64,000 nucleotides of DNA, from NCBI GenBank assembly GCA_022570795.1, contig JAKUDP010000013.1:1488001-1552000 (forward strand). Reading direction: 5' to 3'. Shown here in pieces: positions 8,561-19,053 of the stretch (positions are counted from its first letter, which is position 1; the number at the start of each line of letters is the position of its first letter). Position numbers and translations under genes: made by a program. The notes under the pieces are model-generated. The model worked only from the letters and a program-made list of their open reading frames with translations, was not told where the DNA came from and did not search any database. The DNA is from Sphaerulina vaccinii. Taxonomy: Eukaryota; Ascomycota; Dothideomycetes; Mycosphaerellales; Mycosphaerellaceae.

Positions 8561-10493
8561 ATGGGCACAGGTGATCAAAAGTACGCGCATCACGACACCT
8601 GGCAAGATATAGAGGCTGCGGCACGAGAAGGCTGCTACATCTGCTCACATGTGTGTCGAAATGGCCGCCTTTACGATCAATTTCGTGCCAGCATGGTTCA
8701 TCAGTATTATGGGGCTCTTCTCAATAGCCTGTGCATACAGCACAGCGCGGAAGGCTTTGACACGGAGGAGTTGTACTGAACATTTTCATATCAACGTTCT
8801 CAAGGTGATGGCTTCCTCGACCATGATGAAGTCGCGCTAATGCGATCCAGAACTCGTGAAAGCATTGGGGGAATGGATGCCTCCCTCCACGTTCGATGAG
8901 CAGCTCTTACGCTCGTTGCTAATGCCTTAGCACATATGCTGCACAGAAGATCACGAAGAATGTTCCGGATTCCACAAAAACGATTTCAGGCCCTCCCGCC
9001 TGTTAAGAATCGAGACACAACATCTGCCGCCCGTAGTCAGCCTAGTAGAGCCTGCAACACTCTTGCACACACCAAAGTATTGCACCGTCTCACACTGTTG
9101 GGGCGACAGTACGCTTCCAACCTTGACAAGTACTAGTATTGGTCGCCTAAAGATGGGAGTGGCGATAGAAGAACTTCCTGTCGGCTACCGCGAGGCCATT
9201 ATGGTGGCCCAGAGCCTCGATATCGGCTACATCTGGATCGACTCACTCTGCATCATCCAAAACTCGGTCGAAGACTGGCGCAATGAAGCCGGAAGAATGG
9301 CTTCAGTATACCGCGGCGCAGAGGCGAATGTCGCCCTGTCTGCAGCTTTCGATGGTGGTAAAGCATCTCTATCAGGACGTGATATATCTACAATTCGACC
9401 TGCCTCGGTGCGGGCATCTTTCTTCAATGGAGAAGTTGCAGACATCACCATTCATTATCAGAACTTTGACCAAACAGATCTCCGTATTCCAAGACTCATG
9501 AGTCGGGCCTGGGTAGTACAGGAATTACAACTTGCGACCCGAATCATTGTTCTGGGCCAAGGGCAAATCTGGTACTTATGCAGAGAAGGAGCAAAGTGCG
9601 AGAGCTTCCCTGGAGAAACACTGCAATCGTGGATTGGCACAATCCGAAAACTGAAGAAAGCCTTTGGGGCAGGCTCAGCCGCCACTCTCGAGACATGGGA
9701 GAAGTTGGTAGAACAGTACACTCTTTGTGGACTCACGGTATTTGGCGACAAAGTCATTGCCATAGCAGGCCTGGCGCAGATGTATGCTGAGCACCTGAAC
9801 GACGATTATGTCGCAGGCATGTGGCTTTCTAAGTCCCTTGGACAACTTCTCTGGCATTGCAAGTGGGAAGGACGAAGACCAAGAGCAGTCGAATATCGCG
9901 CATCCTCTTGGTCCTGGTGCTCGGTCGACGGCGTAGTGGGCTATGAGTACGATTCACCATACCAGAAGGAACACTGCGAGATCAAACAGATTCATGTTGA
10001 ATTGGTGGATGGGAACAACCGATACGGCCAGATCACGGGTGGTGTCATTGTCCTTCATGGCCAAGTCCTAGCAGTATTCGCAGTGGGACAGAAAGTTATC
10101 GAAGTGGTTGATTCGGCCTTGGGTAAGACAGTCGAGTGGGTGGGGAGTTGCTACTTCGACCACGTCGGTCCTGTGGATGAAGAACTTTCATCCTCCCACG
10201 TGGACAGTGGGATGCCACTGCACCCAAAAACAACGAAAGCTATGAGGCACATGTCAGCCGGTGAAGTATTTGATGTGCTGCACGAGATCTATGCCATGCC
10301 CATCTTGGTGGCGGATGAGATTGACCGATGCGTAGGCCTCTTGTTGATCAAAGTCGGCACCTGCGGCACCTTCAACCGCGTTGGTATGTTTGATGCCTGG
10401 AACATGAACAAAACAAAGGCGAATATGATGTGCTGTGGCAGACAGAGCGTCACGACATTCGCATCATATGAGTCACATCTATGTCGATCTTGA
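8561..10493 (+). CDS. HET-domain protein (heterokaryon-incompatibility type), 5' part broken or unresolved
   Basis: The clear part is an uninterrupted frame from 8931 to 10493 (520 residues). It opens with the Cys/His segment CTEDHEECSGFH typical of the region before a HET domain. The HET signature follows: YCTVSHCWGDST, ELPVGYREAI, YIWIDSLCIIQN and EDWRNEAGRMASVYRGA. Such proteins trigger cell death after fusion of incompatible hyphae. That exon has no ATG before the HET motif. An upstream fragment starting ATG at 8561 (WQDIEAAAREGCYICSHV, a normal N-terminal block) meets TGA at 8777, and I found no GT-AG intron joining it in frame to the TTAG acceptor at 8930. Either an intron escapes me or the 5' half is mutated. 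Confidence 0.7.
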
Positions 10494-10648
10494 CACCGCA
10501 ACGAGTCTGGTTCGAGTACTGCTCGATCAGGTTTGTTTGATATGCTCATCAAACACTCTTTGAGCGCCGACTTTCCGCACTGCCAGAAGGCAGCTGACTA
10601 TCAACCACCCTTGAGCTCAACCGGAACTTGATCGCGTGTTGCTACAAG

Positions 10649-11713
10649 ATGGAGTCGTCCATCATTCTCAACCTCGCCTGCTCCACCCACGATGACCTAC
10701 ACGGAAGAGCCATATGCGGGACACTTCAAGACCTCGTGGACGGCAGCGTGGACCCCAAAGCAGCTGCAGAAAGGATCGATCAGATTATCGTCGAAGAATG
10801 TAATGCTGCCCTTGAGGCGTATACTAAAGGACTAGTCAGCGTTGAAGCTGGACCAGATCCTGTGCCCTGGCAAAGCTATCTTTGGTTTCACCTGAGCAAA
10901 GCCGCCACAATCGTGCCTGCCGAGCATGAGGGTAGTCAAAGATTAGTCGACCTGTTGGCTGGTTTACAGACGTTGCCCAAGAAGGAAATACCGTACCTTT
11001 TGAGGACCCCTGGCTATCTCACTTGCAAGCAAACAGAGCCCGGCGAGTATGAAGAGGGAGAGTGGGTAGAAGAAGGAATGAACATGACCACGAAGACTCT
11101 ATGGGCATTGACGCCAGAGAACCACTACGAGAGGCTGACGGATAGTCTGGACTTTCTCGAACGCGGCCGCTTCGATCCCGCCGCTTGGCACCATGGCAAT
11201 GAATCTGGTAGCTCTGCCTATGTCAACTTCTCGGCTTTCCTTGCCAGACTCTTCGCTAGTGCTCTAGCAAATACTTTTTCTCTGAGTGCTCTTGTTGCAC
11301 GTGGTGCATTCATGAACATACCTCCTAGACTACCGGAGGTCATGCCAGCGGGCTATCAGTACAGGCATTGTGAGTCTTACGCTTTAGCAGCCGCACAGTG
11401 GATCATCTGCGCCGCTTCTGAGCTCTTTGAGATGTGTGAGAAGCATACTATTGGCACTCCTGGAGCTCGGAAACAGTGGGAAAAGTGGAAGAGGAAGTTC
11501 GGACTGCTAGCCGAGGCAGAGTACTTCGACGAGCAGAGTCGCAGAGTGATGGAAGTTGCAGTAAGATGCATGGAAGAGGTAGAGAAGGAGGATGTCACTA
11601 CTAACATTGTGGATCACTTCGGCTTGTTGCACTTGGACGTCGATGGTGAAACGTACATTTCGAATCGACCAGTTATGAAGGGCTATGTCGAGCCCACCAC
11701 TGCGAACAAGTAA
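10649..11713 (+). CDS. DUF3632-family protein
   Basis: Single-exon frame of 354 residues from ATG 10649 (MESSIILNLACS). The frame is open a few codons further upstream but without an ATG. It is mostly helical, with the pattern of the fungal DUF3632 family: WQSYLWFHLS near residue 70, a middle block YVNFSAFLARLFA, and a C-terminal AAAQWIICAASELFEMCE followed by WEKWKRKFGLLAEAE. No membrane segment or signal peptide. The family has no known biochemical function. It lies about 155 bp after the HET-domain gene on the same strand and converges on the carboxypeptidase gene, with 22 bp between stops. Confidence 0.75.
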   Translation: MESSIILNLACSTHDDLHGRAICGTLQDLVDGSVDPKAAAERIDQIIVEECNAALEAYTKGLVSVEAGPDPVPWQSYLWFHLSKAATIVPAEHEGSQRLVDLLAGLQTLPKKEIPYLLRTPGYLTCKQTEPGEYEEGEWVEEGMNMTTKTLWALTPENHYERLTDSLDFLERGRFDPAAWHHGNESGSSAYVNFSAFLARLFASALANTFSLSALVARGAFMNIPPRLPEVMPAGYQYRHCESYALAAAQWIICAASELFEMCEKHTIGTPGARKQWEKWKRKFGLLAEAEYFDEQSRRVMEVAVRCMEEVEKEDVTTNIVDHFGLLHLDVDGETYISNRPVMKGYVEPTTANK

Positions 11714-11735
11714 GCAAGCTCTACACAGTCCTCTC

Positions 11736-13718
11736 CTACGATCCTCCTTTTCCAAACAATGTAATATTCTCATCCCTCACCTTCTTCTCCACCTCGAACG
11801 GATCCTGTGGCGGCGGTCCCTCATCTTCCTTATACAAGAACCCACCAATCCACATCGACGCATTCACCACATCCTTCTGCGTCGTAAAAGTCCCTGTTTG
11901 AGCTAGATTGTCGATCCTCCCCAGCAACTTCTCCATAACCCTATATCCAGCACCAGGCGCATCAGCAGGAAGCAAATGTCCCGCGAACTTCACTTGATAG
12001 AACGTCAAACCTCTTTCTTCACCCCAAGACCCTAGCACACCTTGTCCGGCTCTACTGCCAGGATTCCAGCCGTTGACATGATATGGAACGAAGAATGGAT
12101 GATCCCCGGGAAATTTTTGAAACCCTTGCAGACCGTTCCAGGTGATGTTCTGGAGGGCGAGTAAAGTTCCTTTGGAAGTGAGCCGTGCATCTAAATTGCC
12201 TGTTCCTATTATGACATTGTTCGTCGCTTCGATGACTTTTGTGAGAACATCCGTTTGAGCCACTGGAGGGGATTGGTCGGCAGCAAATCTGTCGGTATCG
12301 TTGTCATTAGTAATGAAGACAGGATCCACGGAGCAAGAGATCCAAGCCGTGCCGATGGGAGCGTTGATGGCCTTCTGTACATCTGTTCGATTGAAGTATC
12401 TCGTTTTGGGAGCGGGGTCGTAGTCGCCTCTGTGGTTTGTGAGTTGAATGGGTGGTAAATTGGAAACGACGAAACTTACTCGTTAATTGGGCCAAGAACT
12501 GACCAAGGTATCGGACAATGATCTGTTATCCTATATATATTGAAGCAATCATTGATCCACTGACTGGCATATGTCATGAGACTGAACGTGTCGCACTTCT
12601 CAATCCAAGGGCTAGAAATAGAGTTAGCAAGAACTGCACTGGTATTGAACACGATCGTCGTACATACTTTTCACTGAAAGGAGTGTCCAGGATCGGGAAA
12701 GGTTCCTGTGGAGGCGGGAAAGTGAAGTACTTTTCGAGGTATTTATCGTAGCCACATTCGATGTGTCTTGCCGTCAAGTTGACCAGTGTTGTCTCGTTGT
12801 AACCATAGAGGGGGTGGATGGAGTAATAGAAGTCCTTCTGCGTTATTGACATTTCCGTTGTGTCGTCACTAAGCCCAGGATTGTTGAAAGCTACGCCTAT
12901 GGCAACACACCATGTTAGTTGTTGCAGAGCTGGCATAGATAGATACGTACCTCTCAACGGCATATCTGAACAGTTGCGAGTCAAGAAGCCATTTGCGATG
13001 TATGGGATGTATTTGCCAGCATAGCTCTCTCCATTGAGATATAAGTTCCAGCCTTGAACATCGAAAGTCTTGATGAATTGTTCGTAGAAGCCGACAAATT
13101 GGTTCACAAGGCCAAGCTCATCTGTGATGCTGCAGTGCCACAAGCAATATTAGCCACGCCTCATCAGAATGACCCAGTCTCCCCTCACCTTATATTGCCC
13201 TTGGTGTAGCCTACTCCGACTGGTTGCTCTACCCAAAGCACATTCGTGAGATTTCTCCAATCAAAAGCGTTTTGAACAGGCTTGTACGTTCCATCCATCC
13301 AAGTAAAAGGTCCGTTCTCGCTTATGAGACCCAGTAACGAACTGCATCCTGGGCCTCCATTCAACCAGATAACAATTTCCTTGGGTGGCTCGGGCTGGAT
13401 TGAAGGCCAGAACCAGAAGAAGAGTTGTCGAGACTCGTTGAAACTACTTGAGATCGGAAGCAGCCCTGCATAAGACTCTCCCAGATCGAAATCGACATCT
13501 GGTATCCCGGAGCCGTTGACTGCGTATTGCTTCGTCTTCTCGGTCAGAAACTTGCCATGGCTCGGCACGTCCCCATCAGCGCGTCGGACATGTTTGTTGG
13601 TGCGTTGATGATGCCAGATTGGTGTGCGGCTCCTGCGTTGATGTTCATGGTATTGATCAGGCTGTACTGTGAGAGCCAATTGTACAAGAGCAAACAGCAA
13701 CACGAGAACACGACGCAT
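11736..13718 (-). CDS. secreted/vacuolar serine carboxypeptidase (S10 family)
   Basis: Releases C-terminal amino acids from peptides at acidic pH. Five exons (13718-13189, 13129-12951, 12896-12668, 12611-12480, 12429-11736) join in frame to 587 residues. A signal peptide MRRVLVLLFALVQLALT starts the protein. Substrate-binding motif NGGPGCSS and then VEQPVGVGYTKG follow. The nucleophile lies in GESYAGKYIP near residue 212, the catalytic Asp in NLDARLTSKG and the His in AGHLLPADAPG. Many N-glycosylation sequons are present. All three catalytic residues are intact. There is no C-terminal membrane anchor of the Kex1 type, so secretion or vacuolar delivery is inferred. Confidence 0.93.
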
Positions 13719-15396
13719 GATGGCGGCCGCGCCGATTCTTGCTCAGAGTACGGCCGCACGAACTCGAATGGTTCAAGTAGGGTGGCCAAGATCTGACCAG
13801 GCGAAGATCTCGCTCTCATTCGCGTGAGCATCCTGTCCGAATTGAGATGCCTCTTGCTTATGCACCGGCGGACCTGTTGTTGTTTGTTGCTCAGCATGGT
13901 CCTGATTCGCTCGCAAATATAATACTCCCATGCCCTGGTCAGGAATCAATTGCCGATGCTTCAGAGTGCAGTCCTGAGCAGGGCTATGCTGTCTCTTACA
14001 AAGCATCATGTGACGCAATTTCGTTCAGCCTCCCTCTGGTTGCTGTTGGCGGCACCAATGACATTGAGATTCCCTGCGAAGCAGCTGCAATACCTCAGCA
14101 ATAATAGCTGCGAGTACAAACTGTCTTTAGCCATCCATGCAAACAGCGCTACTTCCGCATCGTGATGGTCTAAGCAATTCAAAATATCAGTAAGCAGAGG
14201 TAATTGCGTACAAGTGCCAGGAAGAACAACAGATCATAATGCGAACAGATCATGGGACTGAATGCTGAAGTATTCAGAAGGTGCTCGCGCATCGACTTGA
14301 GATGTAAGAGCTTTGCACCTAGAGATTGTCCCCGAGATTTTTCGCTTCGCCTCCTAAGAAGAGTCCATCATCATGACCTTTCGAGCTCGAGGCTGAAGAT
14401 ATCTTGGCCAGCCGAAGTGTCGAGTAATGTGGTAAGCTGCAAGTCAATGTCCAGTTGCTCCTGGATAGTCCTTCGAATATCCAGAGCCTGCCACAATCGT
14501 CTCAAAAGCATGGCGCCCGAGCAGCTCCAGGTGGCGGCTTCGCCATGTGAATAAGGTGGGCGGATGGCAGATGATGACTCCATCACCTCAGGTGAGAATA
14601 GTCCAGCATATATTCGAAGACTGTATGACATGGCATACACATGACGGGTCCTTTGGCATTCTGCTGCAGGCCTGGAGCAGCTTGCAAATAAGCAGAGGTC
14701 ATCGAGATGAAGAACTATTTTCCAGTGGCTCTTTGGACACTGTGGCTTACAAGACCGAGATCGCCTTATCGACATTACGACGAGGAGATTCTCACCAGCA
14801 CACGCACAGAGTTGCTCTGCGGAGGTCAAAGAATACCGCGGACACTTATGCATGGTGCGGCCCGATGTGAGACATCTTGGCGTTGTTGAGAGGGGCGAAG
14901 TCACTCGCTCGCCCCCTCGCCCTCTTGCTGACTTTACCATTTCACTCATCGAGTCGACCCGCATCATATTCCGAATCATATGAAACGGATCTTGGAGCCA
15001 TGATCTGATGGTGCAAGATCCTTTCTCGACGCTCTGGCTGCTTGCTGTTCTACAATCTCGCGATAACTAGGTTCGATCTGCTGGCCTTTCAGAGTCGAAC
15101 AGTACAGAGCTGTTTTCGATGCTTAAGAAGCCTGAAGATAGCGCGATACATTCAGTATGCCATGGTGCGCCGGGCTGCCATCATGTTGAAGCGGCCATAG
15201 TATGAGTGTACGACGATGAGCAGAGTATGAGTAATCACCGCAATCATGCAGCCACATTGGTCAGCTTCAGACATCGTCTGTGCCTCCTTCGACCACACCC
15301 ACAGGCGCTTTGACTACCTTTGACTGCTCTACTCACCACCGCGTTCTCGAAGTCACAGAAGAGTGGCCGCAAGTGATCAAGGATAGTTTCATCGAC
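13719..15396. other. intergenic stretch of 1.7 kb
   Basis: Promoter of the carboxypeptidase on the left and of the Zn2Cys6 gene on the right. One minus-strand open frame (14371-14979) is long for chance but has no family motif and unconvincing composition, so no gene is called. Confidence 0.4.
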
Positions 15397-16987
15397 ATGG
15401 CGGGAGGTAGCATCGGGGGATCAAGTCGCCGGTGCAAGGAATGCAAGAAGAGACGTAAGAAAGTCAGTAGTAGTGCAGAGTTCTCATCGCTCGTTGCTAT
15501 GCTAACTTTAATGCTATCAGTGCGGCTTAGAAGAGCCTTCTTGCTTACGATGTGTCAGAGCAGGCGTTCGATGCAGTGGTCCTGCTCATGCTACACTCTT
15601 CGTTTATCACAGTAAGACTTCTTCACGATCGCAAAAGTCTCACCGTGGCCTGCGACAAGCCTATCAAACGAGGATGACCTTGACTGACAGCTCGCGGACC
15701 TTCTACGATATCTCGATAGCTCGCGTTCAAGGCTTACAATCAGCATGGATCCAGCAACGAACGAGCTCAACTCTGCCAGGAGATGAATATGTGCTATCTG
15801 GTAACATTACTATGCTAGACACTCTCTACACTGCCCTTTGTGCAGAGTTCAGCCCACGAAGGTGTCTTTTCAGCGCAGACCGAGCGCCGAATGCGGAGAC
15901 CAGGCACTATTCGAGTGTGGCGGTCTGTATGCGATCTTTGCTGCCGCTGCAAGCGCTGAACGTACCAATACTCGGTGCAGCAATGACCAGTCTTCTGAGC
16001 CTCTACTATCGCCGGCTTCATGGAGATGCCGGTTTAATCCAAGTTGCTCGCTCGAGTTACACAGTAGCTTTAAGTCAGTATCACCGGCACCTGGAGGCTT
16101 TCATGCTAGGTCGGAATCAGACGCCCAGCTCGAAACGTATCTGGGTATGCGCATCGGTGGTGCTCCAGTTCTTCGAGCATATAGATCATGTTCAAGTCTT
16201 CGATGTCGAACACCAGGTCCACATCGACGGCGCTCTGAAGGTGCTTGAGGTTTGCGGCCCCGAGTTACTACAGGGTTATAGGCCGACACAGATCATCTTC
16301 GGAAGTCTACTGGCTGTCGCCACGTTTCTAGGGATACATCGAAGACAGCCCAATTTCTTGATTCAAGACAGGTGGCGACAAGGACGTGGAAAGAGTGATT
16401 CCGTTTCTCTGCGAGACGAGCTGTTAGGGTTGGGGTTGGCAATCTCTGGCCTGCTCAGCTCGGCCGACAAGCTTATGGTGGTCATGCAGAACGGCGATGA
16501 TAAGTCAGATTACGTCGGCCACAGCCTTCACTTGTTGATCAAATTCGATCGCCTGCAGACAACCTTCGCGGATTGGCTCAATACGCTGAGAGCCAACACT
16601 CCAGGACCTCTGTACTGGCCAAGCAGCCGGCCGACGACCTTCGCAACAACTCTAGACCACGAATGTTCGCCGAAGTACATGGACGACTTTCACCAGATCC
16701 GCTTCAGCTACGGCACCATAGCCGGGCTCCTGGTTCAGCTGTGGGCATTCCAGCTTGAACTACTCATGACTTCGATCGACCTCCGGCGCACAATTCTGCA
16801 GTATTCTACATCGGCATTTGTCCAAGTCATGATATCTGGAGTATTACAAGAAGAGCTCACGGAAGCGGATGAGAAGGCTCGTCTGATCTTAGAGGCCCAA
16901 ATCTATCTTGAGAGCTGTCTCGAAGGATTCATTTGTCTGCAACTGCCTCTGAGATCTGCTACCAGATACTTTCAACGATCGTTATGA
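15397..16987 (+). CDS. Zn2Cys6 fungal-type transcription factor
   Basis: Two exons (15397-15462 and 15521-16987) encode 510 residues. The intron splits the zinc cluster: exon 1 supplies RRCKECKKRRKK and exon 2 continues CGLEEPSCLRCVRAGVRCSG, giving the six-cysteine pattern C-x2-C-x6-C-x5-C-x2-C-x6-C within the first 45 residues. The donor is GTCAGT and the acceptor ATCAG. The remainder is a helical regulatory region of the kind found in fungal-specific transcription factors, with no second motif. It acts in the nucleus. Targets are unknown; the neighbours (carboxypeptidase, isochorismatase-family gene) do not form an obvious pathway. Confidence 0.88.
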
Positions 16988-17053
16988 ACCCATCTTCAAC
17001 CAAATTGTGGCATGAGGATCCTGCAGACCAAGCACTTTAGGTCCTTACGAAGC

Positions 17054-17782
17054 TTACGCGACCGAATTACTCCACTCATCAACTGTAACCACTTCATTCG
17101 CGAACAGCGGCCAGATCATCTTCGCGCACATCTCTTTCGCTTCATGTGAGAAGCCGGCAGTACAGTCGTGCCTAGATAATGGTCAGCCCACATTTCGCAT
17201 CACGGACTCGGAAGCAAAGACTCACAGCATTGTCAAAGCATATCCACTGCCCAACACATTCCTCATCAGCAATGTCTCCACTAAGCTCAATACGACGAAA
17301 GGATCAACTCACTGCTCATAAGCATATCGACTAGTCGACTCCAAACAAGTATTAGCCACCAAGCCCGCCATAACCACATGCCGAATACCTCTCTGCCTGA
17401 ACTGATAATCCAAATCCGAATTCTGAAAAGAACTACTATTCCAATGCTTGCTAACAACCACATCGCCATTCTCCAAATCAGGAGCCATACCTTCGAAGAA
17501 CTCTGTATTCCACGTTCCTTCTTCAAAGACCAATTTCTCTTTGATTCCCTGGAGAGAGGAATTGAGCATTTTCCAATCCTGCATGACATACTTGTGGCTT
17601 TGTTGGTGCATACAGTAATATATCGGAATCTTTCGAGAGCGGGCGAAGGCGATGAGCTTGAGGATGTTGGCGATTGTGTTGGATTTAGCGAGACTATCGC
17701 TGATCATTGGGTAGAGTTTGCCGTTGGCGTGGAGAAACTCGTTGTATGGGTCGATTAGGATGATTGCGGTTGGGCCGTCCAT
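17054..17782 (-). CDS. isochorismatase-family cysteine hydrolase
   Basis: Member of the isochorismatase/nicotinamidase-like superfamily. Exons 17782-17313, 17246-17226 and 17171-17054 give 202 residues. The catalytic Asp is in IILIDPYNEF at the N-terminus, the Lys in VVVSKHWNSSSF and the nucleophile Cys in MAGLVANTCLES. The middle exon is only 21 nt and supplies GYALTM, part of a conserved strand; the third exon gives DCTAGFSHEAKE and MIWPLFANEVVTVDEW. The ATG at 17782 starts right before the family core, but the frame is open upstream to another ATG at 17908. Substrate cannot be told; fungal relatives include cytosolic hydrolases of unknown substrate. Confidence 0.88.
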
Positions 17783-18526
17783 ACTGGTTGCCTGTAATGG
17801 TGCGATGGGTATGGTATGAGATATGCTTGGTGCTGGGTGTTGTTTGCTGGTTTGATGGTAAGCTACTGGGACAAGGGCGGGAAGCAAGGTCTTTATACAT
17901 GGCTTCATACCTTCAACTCGCACATCGTTGTGTTCCACCAAGCTGCTTACAATACCATCATACGGAGCGCTCGTCCTTCCCAATCTGGTTAGCCTTGATC
18001 AGTCATACTGGAATCAGTGTTCCGGTTGCGCCTCTAAGACGAAGACATGGTCTCCAATTCTACACTATGCTCGTTATGGCAGGACGAGCGCCAGTCATGA
18101 TCATGCAATACTTGCTGTCGCGATGGTGACCCACTCGCCTCTCCAGCGCTATTCGAATCGATGCAACACCTGCATTCCAGCGCTTGCTAAGTGGTCTAGT
18201 GCTCGAGTTGATGGCAGAGCTAATGCTGGATGTGGGTGCACTTGGAATCAAAGCGAGTTCATTGCCAGGAAAGAGGAATGGGAGCTCCAGATGTTGAAGA
18301 CACCATAAATGTCTATTTGCAACACAATGCTCCACTCCAAGTAACTATGCTAGTCAAGCGTCTGGGTCGGATTCTATGCTTTCTGTCTCAAGCTCTTGTC
18401 TTTGGTCGGATATCATCGTAAGTCATCATCAGCATCATCATCGCAGCCACCCACAACCATGCCTTTGCACCTCCAAACATTACCAGCTTTTCCCATCCAT
18501 GTCCATCATGCAGAGTGAGGATGCAT
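17783..18526. other. intergenic stretch, weak tRNA-like block at 18180-18235
   Basis: No gene supported. At about 18190-18232 the bases read TGGTCTAGTGC, then GGCAGAGCTAATGCTGGAT, reminiscent of the A-box and hairpin-GCTTGA blocks of the array at 5.3-6.7 kb. The hairpin does not pair properly and there is no TATA-like element, so it is at best a decayed copy. Confidence 0.25.
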
Positions 18527-19053
18527 CTAGCAACCCCAGCCTTGGAAGCACCAGTTGTTGCCGCGGTTGTACCACTGGTTCTGTTGTGGCCAGTAAGTCT
18601 GCCACTGCGAGTTGTATTGCTGGTAGTAGTACTGGAGGTACCAGATGTACCAGAGCTGAGCGTCCCAGCCCTGGTTCCAGTTGTTGACACCATAGAAGTT
18701 TGTCTGCCACGCCTGTTGTGGCCAGTTGTTTTGGGCGAAAGTCAGCTGTTGCTGGTTTGGCACATGCCAAGCTTGAGCGTTAGCCCAGTTGTGAGCTTCT
18801 TGCTGAATTTGAGTGAGTTGCTCGGCCTGGATAGCTTGCTCGGCGCGAGCCTCGACTGGCTTTGGAGCAGCAGCTGGCTGGGCGACTGGAGCAGCTTCAC
18901 GAGCTACGAGGCCATTGTCCTGTAATGTGTTAGACTCAATTGCGGATGTTTGAAGTGAATGATGCTCACCTGAACTGGGACTGGAAGTGGGCCAGCGATT
19001 GCGCTGCCGACCGACAAAGCGGCAATGGAAGCGGCGATGAACTTGAACTGCAT
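18527..19053 (-). CDS. secreted low-complexity Gln/Asn/Trp/Tyr-rich protein
   Basis: Two exons (19053-18970 and 18919-18527) encode 158 residues. The start MQFKFIAASIAALSVGSAIA is a clear signal peptide, followed by GPLPVPVQ. An Ala/Pro/Gln-rich segment comes next, then a 70-residue tail built almost entirely of Gln, Asn, Trp and Tyr with repeated N-N-W and Y-Q-Q steps (for example NNWNQGWDAQLWYIWYLQ, YYYQQYNSQWQTYWPQQNQ). Only two cysteines occur, both at the extreme C-terminus. The composition is prion-like or adhesive. I know of no named family; a cell-wall-associated or effector-like role is inference from secretion and size alone. Confidence 0.75.

Noticed and set aside
14371..14979. 202-codon minus-strand open frame upstream of the Zn2Cys6 gene
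   Set aside because: It has an ATG and fair length, but no domain motif, uneven composition and competing frames on the other strand. Not enough to call a gene.
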